NCBI GenBank assembly: GCA_903923925.1
Contig: CAIXZF010000061.1
Location: 31,325 to 95,324, forward strand
Direction: 5' to 3'
Source: an uncultured Bacteroidales bacterium
GTDB lineage: Bacteria > Bacteroidota > Bacteroidia > Bacteroidales > CAIXZF01
DNA length: 64,000 bases
Shown in pieces: positions 52,801 through 62,185 of this stretch; the stretch's first letter is position 1; the number at the start of each line of letters is the position of its first letter. Made by a program: the position numbers and the translations under genes. Below the pieces are notes generated by a model, which saw only the letters and a program-made list of their open reading frames with translations, did not search any database and was not told where the DNA came from.

Positions 52801-53871
52801 TATGATTTCACTGTAGCTGCAAACCTTTATGGTTCAGCACCTGCTGTAAATACTGCAGGCCTTTGCTCAATGGTTCCCGGTGATATTAACCACGATGGAA
52901 AACTAAAATATAGTGGTGCCGGTAATGACCGTGCACTCATCATTGCAAAAATTGCTACTTTATTAAGTCCTTCTCCTGTTTATCTTAACTCTTTTTCTGC
53001 TGCAGGTTACTGGCTTGAAGATTTGAATTTAAACAAGCAGATTCTATATAGCGGACCTGGTAACGATGCTTCAGCTGTTATTTATCCTGCTATTGAAAAC
53101 CTAATACCGGGTGCTACACTCATCTCTGTTTGGACTTGCCCAGTTTCTACCGGTGCTAAAAATATTGAACCCTGTCCTCACAATGGAAGTATTGATGCTA
53201 CACTCTCTGTAAACGGCAACAATTTAGAAGTTAACCTAAGTACAAACGAACTTTTAACAGGAGCTTATGTTGATAATATTCAATTTGCTGTATCATGGGA
53301 TGCTTCACTGAAAAACGTTGAACAACTGCTTGGAAAATCAGTTTCCAATTTTAACCTGAAACCACAAGGAGAAGCTGTTCAATTTGGTGATAAAATGTAT
53401 CAGATGTTTGCAATGGTTGACTGGAAAGCTTTACCTGATGTTTTCAAACCAGGAACAGAAGTTACAGTTCTTTCTATTCCAGAAGCTTCTTCTCTATCCG
53501 GAAAACTCTTCCTGAATTCAAATGATATTATTAAAGATACTGATTTGGGATACTATGTTTCTGTATTTGGTAATGATAAAACCGGCCAGGTAAAAAATAT
53601 TGTACAGAATGGCGGTTTAAGCTCTGTAGTTATTTATCCTAATCCGGCAAACAATAACAATTTCACTTTAACATTAAATAGTGGTGTTGAAGATCAAATT
53701 AATTTGCAGGTTTATGATATGATTGGAAGAGTAGTTCTTCAAGAACAGCTTAACACAATTTCCGGTAAGAATAATTTCAAAATCGCTACCACTGGTTTAA
53801 CACCAGGAGCGTATCTGATTAAACTTTCTGGTACTACGTTAAACTATTCGGCAAAACTGGTAGTTCAATAA
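49816..53871 (+). CDS. Large secreted beta-helix protein with T9SS sorting domain
   Basis: A 1351-residue secreted protein. After the signal peptide (VVILMLCSVIGWA) comes a right-handed beta-helix (about 25-480) opening with VPGTYSTIQLAVNAAASGD, with NosD/pectate-lyase-like asparagine ladders such as ITGNTFSNF. A second solenoid part follows. From about residue 715 comes a beta-sandwich domain (KFSVRLRPFGKDI...) shared with the next two proteins, then a module with DWVLVELR and HRNHSPVM, calcium-loop-like GDINHDGKLKYSG, and a final T9SS type A tail (VVIYPNPANNN...GAYLIKLSG). It is probably exported by T9SS and surface-bound; no lyase catalytic site was identified. Confidence 0.85.
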   Translation: MKKNIYLRSWIVVILMLCSVIGWATTRNVPGTYSTIQLAVNAAASGDIISVAAGTYAENVNVNKSVIIDGAGSATTHVTTSTSTPVFTISANNVQIKNLEVTSSTVQLAEGIRISGASSGLILDYVHITKIGNNIPTMVFAYGLKIMNSFSNLSIDHSLFSASYVGTVSEGMGIYAPEEITLSSIQIQNTTFSYLFMGLYLQSGIDGFTATSNTFGPQELQDCILGVACIYFGDQKAASGEIKNITITGNTFSNFARGVYFYDAATDGVIGSVNISNNIFNTSIFSSPIRMITRGTALPSAAEATLLGPVTIDNNTFNQTAAIAGGDGVAMIDLRAGKQNLSSQLNITNNQVTFSGGPYALPTYGVLLRGPVTNANITGNTFGGGGVGGSSLEMPETSGIVIFTDDPNFGPISSSCIININGNNISSFSNAISLYNHNGSVYGGVPPESTINIHYNIFAATNTVGLYSGPGGDGVLMAEHNYWGGTLVSDVLPNIKGNINPQPWCNETLTICDFGFNPLTPIYNGVTGEAYSDPAAAIENATSGEPVLFTEPIEIHGFPPTTETLDFVNLSDGDITVFGASPALSMSTGDLTFDRFNFITPTNTPTIQVTGGALKLRNCVIVASSGYNNNAIEVSGTGTVDAGKDGDPGYNRFLYTTGDLAIKNTGSGIVDAYSNFWGKGTETVPVGPGAAVLNTGSGSLNIGTNFPVYDKTKVDIALYNYACSKFSVRLRPFGKDIVNSTTNFITNLVFTIRWPAASGITTLPGVNILFPTLALQSVTLADGYYYAVYAFVGSVQVGWLANTEHEIMNFTLPGTGTGTADFFIINDSWTLANNADYYFEMTNTGVPLTTASGYIYKIAPGAPLNCNVYAKALLTGPLTGSIMSTNLNVAPNLIPAAQPFNTSPWYYAGTETTSALANVTDWVLVELRSNTTTVYDRKAALLNKNGNIYDVDGVSPLVFRTFDYQTNYYLVINHRNHSPVMSALPITLPNTIPTRYDFTVAANLYGSAPAVNTAGLCSMVPGDINHDGKLKYSGAGNDRALIIAKIATLLSPSPVYLNSFSAAGYWLEDLNLNKQILYSGPGNDASAVIYPAIENLIPGATLISVWTCPVSTGAKNIEPCPHNGSIDATLSVNGNNLEVNLSTNELLTGAYVDNIQFAVSWDASLKNVEQLLGKSVSNFNLKPQGEAVQFGDKMYQMFAMVDWKALPDVFKPGTEVTVLSIPEASSLSGKLFLNSNDIIKDTDLGYYVSVFGNDKTGQVKNIVQNGGLSSVVIYPNPANNNNFTLTLNSGVEDQINLQVYDMIGRVVLQEQLNTISGKNNFKIATTGLTPGAYLIKLSGTTLNYSAKLVVQ

Positions 53872-53878
53872 TAGATCC

Positions 53879-53926
53879 AAAAGGATGACAGTCATACAAC
53901 TATAGCTGTATGGCTGTCATCCTTTT
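53879..53926 (+). terminator. Intrinsic terminator after the beta-helix protein
   Basis: A 20-bp stem (AAAAGGATGACAGTCATACA with TGTATGGCTGTCATCCTTTT, one G-T wobble) around an 8-nt loop ends in a T-run. It lies 8 bp after the stop codon. Confidence 0.85.
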
Positions 53927-53969
53927 TAGTTTTAATAAAAAAAAGAACCTCTTCATGTGATGCACAAAG

Positions 53970-54004
53970 GCCCGTATATGTAGAAATCATCAATACGGGC
54001 TTTT
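53970..54004 (+). terminator. Second weak terminator-like hairpin
   Basis: GCCCGTAT pairs with ATACGGGC across a 15-nt loop and is followed by TTTTCTATTTT. It could be a backup terminator for the same transcript. The 61-residue ORF on the minus strand here is a shadow of these inverted repeats. Confidence 0.5.
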
Positions 54005-54107
54005 CTATTTTGGTACTTATTGACAGGCGACCGGTAATTAAACCAAATATTCTATGTAGTTCAACCAACAGTTTCACTAACGTTATTATAATTCAAAACA
54101 TGATACA

Positions 54108-57100
54108 ATGAATAGAAAACAATACTTTTCAATTATCAGTTTGATATTGCTAATTATCAATTCTGTCACAGGTTGGGCAATAACTTCATCATATCCACCT
54201 GGAGTATATAATGTAACTTCAAGCACTTCCTATCCGACGTTACAATCTGCAATAACTGCAGCAGTTGATGGTGATTTAATAAGTTGTGGAACTGCAACTT
54301 CTTACCCCGGAATAATATATTCGGGTTCCATTTCCTTAACTGTAATAAACAGTAGTGGAGGAATTGTGAATATTCAGGGCTCCTCTCCTGCATTAGCTGT
54401 TAGTGGACCCGGGAGCATAAAATTTGATGGTTTCTCATTTAATGGAGTTACATCAAATGATCCGGCTATACGAGTAGATGGAGGAACTCTGATATTAAGA
54501 AATTCATCTGTTACTGCTTCAGTTGGGTTTATGCGGTCGGCAATTCAAATAAGTAATAGCGGATATCTGAATGCTGGTCTGATTAATGACTTTGGAAAGA
54601 ACACATTTATTTGTGATAACGATAGTGCGATTAATAATACCACATTAAGTAATTCAGATGCATATGGAAACTGGTGGGGTGATGCCAGCGGTCCGTCAAT
54701 CGCATCCAATCCCGGAGCAACAGGCTATCCTATAAGTAATTACATTAATTACAATCCGTTTTCTATTAATACTGGTTTTACAGGATCTAATGTTGTTGAT
54801 ATCGGATTATTTATTGGATCACAATGTGGAACTTTTGATTTAAAATTGAAACCTGGAACAACTACAACCGGAATTTTAACAGGTATTGTATTTACGATTC
54901 GTTGGGCATCTGGGGTTTATGATCAGGATCTTCAGAATATTGTTTTCCCGGCACCTTTTACCGGACTACTGAGTCAACAAGGACCAAGAATTACTACAGG
55001 AGGATACCATTATGTTACATTCGCCGGACTTCCGAATATTTCTGTAAACTGGGCATCTGCTTCAGAAAATCTATTAATGACATTTGGAATCACTGGCAGC
55101 TATTCAGGTACAATTACTTTTGAAGTAATGAACGACAGCTATACTTATGATACTAATAAGGATTATAGTATTGATATTGACGGCCAGTATAAAAATGGAT
55201 GTTTTTATCATCAGGCTGTAAATTCACCTTCGCCTGCAACGTGGACCAGTATTCTAACAACACAATGTAACAGTTCCACTGTATATGCCTTATCAGGAGG
55301 CACCCCACTTCCGGGAGCATACAGTGGACCAGGTACTTCGGGAACAAATTTCAGTGCATCTGCATCAGGAGCACCCGGAAGTCGTACTTTAACATACACT
55401 TTTACTGATCCTTTTTCGGGCTGCTCAAGTTCCGCTACAAACTCAATTCTGGTAATTCCCTCACCACCTGCTGTTGCAGGTGCTAACAGAGCTATTTGTT
55501 TAGGTGGCAGTTCGCAGATTGGGGCAGCAAGCGTTCCTGGTAACACATACAGTTGGGTATCAAACCCTGTAGGTTTCACTTCAACTCTTGCAAATCCGAC
55601 AGTTAGTCCTATAATTACTACAACTTACACAGTTGTTGAGACTATAACAGCCACCGGATGCACAGATACTCATAGTGTTATCGTAACCGTAAATCCATTA
55701 CCAGCTGCAGTTGCAGGAGCAGACAGAGCCATCTGTTTCGGTTCCAGTTCACAGATTGGAGCTGCAAGCGTCGCAGGAAGCACTTATAGCTGGACGTCAA
55801 ATCCTGCAGGTTTCACTTCAACCTTAGCGAATCCAACAGTAAGTCCGGCAGTTTTGACAACATATACAGTCGTTGAAACAATTACGGCAACGGGATGTAC
55901 AAATACTCACAGTGTAATCGTCTCAATTATTCCATTGCCTGCAGCAAATGCTGGAGCCGACAGATCAATTTGTTACGGAACCAGTTCTCAGATTGGAGCT
56001 GCCAATGTGGTTGGCAGCACATATAGCTGGACTTCTGTGCCTGCCGGTTTCACTTCGACTTTGTCTAATCCAATTGTAAGTCCAACCGCTACAACTACCT
56101 ACACTGTTGTAGAAACTGTTACTGCAACAGGCTGTGCAAATACGCATAGTGTCATAGTTACTATTATTCCATTACCTGCGGCAAATGCTGGTACTGGAAT
56201 AGTAATTTGTTTAGGTTCAAGTACTCAAATTGGAGCTGCAAACGTTGTTGGAAGTTCATATAGCTGGACTTCTGTTCCTGCTGGTTTCACATCAACTATA
56301 TCCAACCCAACTGTTAATCCAATAGTTTCAACAACCTATACTGTTGTTGAAACCAATACAACTACAGGATGTGTAAACTCAAATAGTGTTTTAGTTACAA
56401 TTATGACCTTGCCTTCTGCCGTAGCGGGAACTGACAGGTCCATCTGTACTGGAAATAATACTCAATTGGGTGCTGCTGCAGTTTCAGGAGCGACTTATAG
56501 CTGGACTTCTGTTCCTGCAGGTTTCACCTCAACATCTGCCAATCCAACTGTTAACCCAACAGTTGCAACAACTTATACTCTTGTTGAAACAATAACTGCC
56601 GGCGGATGTAACAATACAAATAGTGTTACAGTTTCTGTTAATCCTATACCTGCTGCTGCAGCGGGTACAGACAGATCAATCTGTTTAGGTGCAAATTCGC
56701 AGATTGGAGCCACTGCTGTTGTTGGAAATTCTTATAGCTGGACATCTGTTCCAGCAGGCTTTACTTCAACATTGGCTGATCCGATGGTCAGTCCTTCGGT
56801 TACTACGAATTATTCTGTTATAGAAACTATTTCAGCTACTGGGTGCACTAACACTCACAATGTTGTTGTTACAATTCTTCCATTGCCTGCTGCCGTTGCC
56901 GGAACTAACAGTTCTATTTGTCCTGGTTCCAGTGTACAGATTGGAGCTGCAAGTGTTGCCGGAAGTAATTATAGCTGGACTTCTGTTCCTGCTGGTTTCA
57001 ATTCAACATCAGCCAATCCTACTGTTAATCCAGCAGTATCTACTACATACACAGTTGTAGAAACTAACACCGCCACTACATGCGCAAACTCAAATAGTGT

Positions 57101-60100
57101 CGTGATTAGCGTAATAAGCTTACCAGCTGCAGTTGCAGGAACAGACAGATCAATCTGTACCGGAGCTTCAACTCAACTAGGAACTACAGCAGATCCGGGG
57201 GCTACCTACAACTGGGTTTCGGTTCCTGCCGGATTCTCTTCAACCTCAGCTAACCCAACTGTAAGCCCTGCTGTTACCACAACCTACACAGTTACAGAAA
57301 CAATTACTGCCGGTGGATGTAATAATTCAAACAGTGTTACTGTTACTGTCAATCCTATTCCGGATGCAGTTGCTGGCACCGACAGAATTATTTGTTCTGG
57401 ATCAAATACACAGATTGGAGCATCAGGCATAGCTGGAAATACCTATAGCTGGACTTCTATTCCTGCCGGATTCACCTCAACTTCCGCTAATCCAACAGTC
57501 AGTCCTCTTGTTAGCACAACATACACTTTAGTCGAAACTATAACAGCCACAGGATGTACAAATACTCACAGTGTTTTAGTTACAGTCTTAAGCACTTTTC
57601 CTGCAGCTGTAGCCGGTACAAACAGATCAATTTGTACTGGAAATGCTACTCAAATTGGAGCTAGTACAGTAGCGGGAAGTACGTATAGCTGGACTTCTGT
57701 TCCTGTTGGATTTACATCAACATCAGCTAACCCTTTAGTAAATCCAACCGTTACTACAACCTATACAATTGTTGAAACTATCACTATAGGGGGATGTTCC
57801 AGTACTAATAGTGTTACAGTTACAGTAAATCCTAATCCGGATGCAGTTGCCGGAGCTGACAGAACTATTTGTTTAGGCGCCAATTCTCAGATCGGGGCGT
57901 CGAGCGTTTTAGGGAGTACTTATAGCTGGACTTCGGTTCCAGCCGGTTACACTTCAACTTCTGCTAATCCAACAGTCAATCCTCTTGTTAGCACAACATA
58001 TACTTTAATTGAAACTATTACTGCAACTGGATGTACTAATACGCACAGCGTTATTGTTACAGTAAATCCGATACCTGCTGCAAATGCAGGAGCAAACAGA
58101 TCAATTTGTGCAGGTGTTTCTACTCAGATTGGAGCTGCAAGTGTTGCTGGCAATTCATATAGCTGGTCATCCGTACCTGCTGGTTTCACATCTACAACAG
58201 CTAATCCTTCGGTTAATCCAGCGCTTACTACTACATATACTTTAATTGAAACTATTACTCTCACTGGATGCACAAATACTCATAGCGTTATAGTTACAGT
58301 TAATCCATTACCAGCTGCAACAGCGGGAGCCGACAGAACTCTTTGTTTAGGTTCCAGTACACAACTAGGAGCTGCAAATGTGGTTGGAAGCACATATAGC
58401 TGGACTTCGGTGCCGGCCGGGTTCACATCTACTATTGCAAATCCAACAGTAACTCCATCTGTTGCAACAACATATACTCTTGTACAAACCATCACCGCAA
58501 CCGGATGTACTAATACTCACAGCGTTATTGTTTCAATTAATCCACTGCCTGCTGCAGTTGCTGGTTCAAATAGAGCCATCTGTACTGGTGAAAATTCGCA
58601 GATTGGAGCTGTTAGTGTTTTAGGAAATACTTATAATTGGACCTCAGTACCTGCCGGTTACACATCAACCTCTTCAAATCCAACTGTTAGCCCAACTATC
58701 ACTACAACGTATACAGTTGTTGAAACAATTACAGCCACAGGGTGCACAAATACTCATAGTGTTATTGTAACTGTTAATCCACTACCTGATGCATATGCCG
58801 GCCCAGACAGGACTATTTGCTATGGTGCAACCACACAGCTTGGTGCCTCAGGTTTTTCGGGAAACACTTATAGCTGGACTTCTGTTCCGGTTGGCTTTAC
58901 CTCAACAACAGCTAACCCGACAGTAAATCCAACAGCTTCTACGACATATACACTTGTGGAAACCAAAACAGCCACAGGATGTACAAATACTAACAATGTA
59001 ATCGTCACAGTTATTCCTGTTCCTGATGCAGTTGCTGGTGCTAACAGAGCAATTTGTATAGGATCCAGTTCACAGATTGGAGCAGTAAGTGTTGCCGGAA
59101 ATACTTATAGCTGGACTTCTATCCCTGCTGGTTTTACGTCAACATCTTCTAATCCAACTGTTAGTCCTGTCGTTACAACAACATATACTCTTGTAGAAAC
59201 TATTACTGCTACAGGATGTGCAAATACTCACAGTGTTGTTGTTACAGTAAATCCATTACCTGCTGCAATTGCTGGTGCAGACAGGACTATTTGCTACTCT
59301 TCCAATTCACAAATTGGAGATGTAAGCATAGTTGGAAATATATATAGCTGGACTTCTACCCCAGCTGGTTTCACGTCCAGCACAGCTAATCCAACAGTAT
59401 CCCCATTAATTACTACAACATATACCCTTATAGAAACTATTACTGCCTCTGGTTGTACAAATACTCATAGCGTTATTGTTACAGTTAACCCAATACCTTC
59501 TGCAGTTGCCGGTGCCGATAGAGCTATTTGTTCTGGTGGTAGTTCTCAGATTGGTGCAGCCGCTGTTGGAGGAAGTACCTACAGCTGGGCTTCCGTTCCT
59601 GCTGGGTTTACTTCAACCACTTCAAACCCTACAGTTAGCCCAATTGTAACTACCACTTACACTGTGGTGGAAACCATTACCGCAACTGGATGTACAAATA
59701 CTCACAGCCTTATTGTTACAGTAAATCCATTACCTGCTGCAATTGCCGGATCAAATAGAACTATTTGTTCTGGTGCCAGTTCTCAAATTGGAGCTTCGAG
59801 TGTTGTTGGAAATACTTATAGCTGGACTTCAGTTCCGGTTGGTTTCACATCAGCAACATCTAATCCAACAGTAAGTCCTGCTGTTTCTACAACTTACACT
59901 GTTTTAGAAACGATAACTGCAACTGGATGTTCAAGTTCGCACAGTGTTATTGTTACGGTTAATCCATTGCCTGCTGCTACCGCTGGTTCTAACAGAGTTA
60001 TCTGTTCAGGCAGCAGTTCTCAAATTGGTGCCGCTGTTGTTGCAGGAAGTACCTACACCTGGTCTTCAGTACCGGTGGGGTTCTCATCAACTTTAGCTAA

Positions 60101-62168
60101 TCCAAATGTTAGCCCAACTGTAACTACAACATACTCCGTTGTTGAAACCATAACTGCTACCGGCTGCACAAATACCCATAGTGTAGTTGTTACTGTTAAT
60201 CCTATTCCCGTTGCATTTGACGGAGATGACAGGGCAATCTGTTTAGGCACTACAACACAGCTAGGGGCTGTAAGTGTAGTTGGAAACACATACAGCTGGA
60301 CTTCCTTACCTGTTGGTTTCACATCAACTTTATCAAATCCTACAGTAAGCCCTGTGGTAATGACAACATTTACCATTGTTGAAACGATAACAGCAACAGG
60401 ATGTACAAATTCTCACAGCGTTACTGTGTCTGTTAACCCCTTACCTGTTGTAACATGGTCTGGCTCATTAACTGCTCAATGTATCAGCAATACTTCGTAT
60501 ACGCTTTCGGGAGGCTCTCCTGCTCTTGGAACATACAGTGGCAGCGGTGTTACCGGGACAAATTTTGACGCATCGGCTTCTGGCGCTGCCGGAACTAAAA
60601 CATTAACATATTCTTATACAAATCCTGTTAATGGTTGCGTAAATTCTGCAACAAAAAGCATTTCTGTTTCAGCAGTATTATGTGGCATATATATTAAGAC
60701 CATACTTCAAGGGGCTTATAGTAGCACATTACACGCTATGCGAACCGATTTACAATCAAAAACAGTTATACCTACAAACCAGCCATTTAATGTTTCTCCA
60801 TGGAACTACAGCGGTCTTGAATCACATACTAGTCCATTTCCTTCAAATGTTGTAGACTGGGTATTAGTAGAGCTTCGTGATGTTGATCACATGACCAGAA
60901 TTACCAGAAAAGCTGCATTATTACTAAATGACGGCTCAGTAGCAGATATCAATGGAAATGCACCCCTGTTTATGACCGGGTATCTTGATGCTCATCAATA
61001 TTATGTGACGATTTATCATAGAAACCATATTATTGCCATGACTTCTTCAGCAGTTTCTTTTCCTAACTCTATATTAAGTACTTTTGATTTTACTACTGAT
61101 CCTGCTACTTCCTTATGGGGAGGTTCAAATGCCACCATTCAGTTGGAACCTGGTGTATTTGGATTGATTGCAGGAGACATTAATAATGACAATATTTTGA
61201 TATATAGTGGTCTAAATAATGACAGAGGAAAAATAATTGATAGAATTGGAACTTTAGTTTCTCCACTTTTTTACAATTCGCTTGCATATGGTTATTATCC
61301 TGAAGATCTTACAATGAATGATACATTGAAATATAGTGGAAATGGGAATGATCAGGGAATAATTTTTGCCAATATTGACAATTTTACAGATCCATCTTTC
61401 CTTAACAGTATTTATACTGGGCCGGTTCCATTGAATTTTGCCAAAACATCAACAATACCGGATAAACCTCAAACTGGCCTTATCGATATAATGCTTAAAG
61501 AAACTTCATCGGAGCTAAAAGTTGTAATTTCAACCAGGGAACTAATAAAGCACTCATTTATAGACAATATACAGTTTTGTTTATCATGGGATGAAAACTC
61601 CACTGATATTAAGTACTTATTAGAAAACTATAGTAGTGAATATGAAATCAAGGCATTGAGTCCTCCAATATTATCAGATGGTAAGTATTATCAAACATTT
61701 GGTATGGTTGATTGGGTATTACTTCCGGACTACTTTTACCCAAATAACGAAATAACTGTATTGAAATTCCCTAAAGTCCAAGATTTTAGCCAGTTGAAAT
61801 TAATTTCGATTTCAAGCGATAGATTCACTAATGATAATAACTCATCTTATTATATTTCTCTTGCAGGTCGCGATCATACCGGGAAAATTTTTAATGGTGG
61901 CACAAATTCAAAAGGTAATAATTCAATAGTAATTTATCCTAACCCAAGTTCAGGAGGAATTTTCACCTTATTAGTTGACCAACCTCAATTAAATATTTCT
62001 AAAATTGTTATTCGTGATATTACCTCTAGAATTGTTTTCGAAGAAAATGATCTGGAAACAAATGCTAACTTGATTCGACTTGACTTAAGTAATTTAACAA
62101 ATGGTGTTTATCATTGTTTGATTAGCACAAATGAGGATGTAACTTACAAAATTATTATTAAAGAATAA
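54108..62168 (+). CDS. Giant secreted protein with 21 Ig/PKD-like repeats and T9SS sorting domain
   Basis: A 2686-residue protein. Order: signal peptide (LILLIINSVTGWA), a short beta-helix-like region (about 30-220), the beta-sandwich domain shared with its neighbours (about 225-375), an Ig-like domain (SGGTPLPGAYSGPGTSGTNF, about 375-448), 21 tandem 79-residue repeats (about 451-2110), a second copy of the flanking Ig-like domain (SGGSPALGTYSGSGVTGTNF), the DWVLVELR/HRNH module, a calcium-loop-like GDINNDNILIYSG, and a T9SS tail (IVIYPNPSSGGIF). Each repeat has two conserved cysteines (ICxG and xTGC). It is probably a long surface adhesin or filament. Function is inferred. Confidence 0.87.
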   Translation: MNRKQYFSIISLILLIINSVTGWAITSSYPPGVYNVTSSTSYPTLQSAITAAVDGDLISCGTATSYPGIIYSGSISLTVINSSGGIVNIQGSSPALAVSGPGSIKFDGFSFNGVTSNDPAIRVDGGTLILRNSSVTASVGFMRSAIQISNSGYLNAGLINDFGKNTFICDNDSAINNTTLSNSDAYGNWWGDASGPSIASNPGATGYPISNYINYNPFSINTGFTGSNVVDIGLFIGSQCGTFDLKLKPGTTTTGILTGIVFTIRWASGVYDQDLQNIVFPAPFTGLLSQQGPRITTGGYHYVTFAGLPNISVNWASASENLLMTFGITGSYSGTITFEVMNDSYTYDTNKDYSIDIDGQYKNGCFYHQAVNSPSPATWTSILTTQCNSSTVYALSGGTPLPGAYSGPGTSGTNFSASASGAPGSRTLTYTFTDPFSGCSSSATNSILVIPSPPAVAGANRAICLGGSSQIGAASVPGNTYSWVSNPVGFTSTLANPTVSPIITTTYTVVETITATGCTDTHSVIVTVNPLPAAVAGADRAICFGSSSQIGAASVAGSTYSWTSNPAGFTSTLANPTVSPAVLTTYTVVETITATGCTNTHSVIVSIIPLPAANAGADRSICYGTSSQIGAANVVGSTYSWTSVPAGFTSTLSNPIVSPTATTTYTVVETVTATGCANTHSVIVTIIPLPAANAGTGIVICLGSSTQIGAANVVGSSYSWTSVPAGFTSTISNPTVNPIVSTTYTVVETNTTTGCVNSNSVLVTIMTLPSAVAGTDRSICTGNNTQLGAAAVSGATYSWTSVPAGFTSTSANPTVNPTVATTYTLVETITAGGCNNTNSVTVSVNPIPAAAAGTDRSICLGANSQIGATAVVGNSYSWTSVPAGFTSTLADPMVSPSVTTNYSVIETISATGCTNTHNVVVTILPLPAAVAGTNSSICPGSSVQIGAASVAGSNYSWTSVPAGFNSTSANPTVNPAVSTTYTVVETNTATTCANSNSVVISVISLPAAVAGTDRSICTGASTQLGTTADPGATYNWVSVPAGFSSTSANPTVSPAVTTTYTVTETITAGGCNNSNSVTVTVNPIPDAVAGTDRIICSGSNTQIGASGIAGNTYSWTSIPAGFTSTSANPTVSPLVSTTYTLVETITATGCTNTHSVLVTVLSTFPAAVAGTNRSICTGNATQIGASTVAGSTYSWTSVPVGFTSTSANPLVNPTVTTTYTIVETITIGGCSSTNSVTVTVNPNPDAVAGADRTICLGANSQIGASSVLGSTYSWTSVPAGYTSTSANPTVNPLVSTTYTLIETITATGCTNTHSVIVTVNPIPAANAGANRSICAGVSTQIGAASVAGNSYSWSSVPAGFTSTTANPSVNPALTTTYTLIETITLTGCTNTHSVIVTVNPLPAATAGADRTLCLGSSTQLGAANVVGSTYSWTSVPAGFTSTIANPTVTPSVATTYTLVQTITATGCTNTHSVIVSINPLPAAVAGSNRAICTGENSQIGAVSVLGNTYNWTSVPAGYTSTSSNPTVSPTITTTYTVVETITATGCTNTHSVIVTVNPLPDAYAGPDRTICYGATTQLGASGFSGNTYSWTSVPVGFTSTTANPTVNPTASTTYTLVETKTATGCTNTNNVIVTVIPVPDAVAGANRAICIGSSSQIGAVSVAGNTYSWTSIPAGFTSTSSNPTVSPVVTTTYTLVETITATGCANTHSVVVTVNPLPAAIAGADRTICYSSNSQIGDVSIVGNIYSWTSTPAGFTSSTANPTVSPLITTTYTLIETITASGCTNTHSVIVTVNPIPSAVAGADRAICSGGSSQIGAAAVGGSTYSWASVPAGFTSTTSNPTVSPIVTTTYTVVETITATGCTNTHSLIVTVNPLPAAIAGSNRTICSGASSQIGASSVVGNTYSWTSVPVGFTSATSNPTVSPAVSTTYTVLETITATGCSSSHSVIVTVNPLPAATAGSNRVICSGSSSQIGAAVVAGSTYTWSSVPVGFSSTLANPNVSPTVTTTYSVVETITATGCTNTHSVVVTVNPIPVAFDGDDRAICLGTTTQLGAVSVVGNTYSWTSLPVGFTSTLSNPTVSPVVMTTFTIVETITATGCTNSHSVTVSVNPLPVVTWSGSLTAQCISNTSYTLSGGSPALGTYSGSGVTGTNFDASASGAAGTKTLTYSYTNPVNGCVNSATKSISVSAVLCGIYIKTILQGAYSSTLHAMRTDLQSKTVIPTNQPFNVSPWNYSGLESHTSPFPSNVVDWVLVELRDVDHMTRITRKAALLLNDGSVADINGNAPLFMTGYLDAHQYYVTIYHRNHIIAMTSSAVSFPNSILSTFDFTTDPATSLWGGSNATIQLEPGVFGLIAGDINNDNILIYSGLNNDRGKIIDRIGTLVSPLFYNSLAYGYYPEDLTMNDTLKYSGNGNDQGIIFANIDNFTDPSFLNSIYTGPVPLNFAKTSTIPDKPQTGLIDIMLKETSSELKVVISTRELIKHSFIDNIQFCLSWDENSTDIKYLLENYSSEYEIKALSPPILSDGKYYQTFGMVDWVLLPDYFYPNNEITVLKFPKVQDFSQLKLISISSDRFTNDNNSSYYISLAGRDHTGKIFNGGTNSKGNNSIVIYPNPSSGGIFTLLVDQPQLNISKIVIRDITSRIVFEENDLETNANLIRLDLSNLTNGVYHCLISTNEDVTYKIIIKE
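55458..60437 (+). repeat. 21 tandem 237-bp repeats inside the giant secreted protein
   Basis: Twenty-one in-frame copies of a 237-bp unit; the array is 4980 bp, one codon longer than 21 perfect units, and the extra codon is in the junction after copy 9. Conserved core: AGADRxIC near the start, YSWTSVPAGFTST in the middle, TTTYTVVETITATGCTNTHS near the end. Copies vary at synonymous and some amino-acid positions, so the array is old but may still recombine. Long reads are needed to trust the copy number. Confidence 0.92.
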
Positions 62169-62185
62169 CTATACATAACATATAT

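Noticed and set aside
49816-53871. Pectate lyase activity
   Set aside because: The beta-helix fold is seen but no lyase catalytic motif was found; a structural or adhesive role is as likely.
53892-54077. Minus-strand 61-residue ORF
   Set aside because: It lies over the terminator hairpins after the beta-helix gene.
58280-60376. Minus-strand ORFs inside the repeat arrays (e.g. 58280-58495, 60053-60376, 62929-63156)
   Set aside because: They are antisense readings of the 237-bp repeat, alike because the repeat is alike, with no start context.
55458-60437. CRISPR array
   Set aside because: The repeats are 237 bp, contiguous, protein-coding and without spacers.
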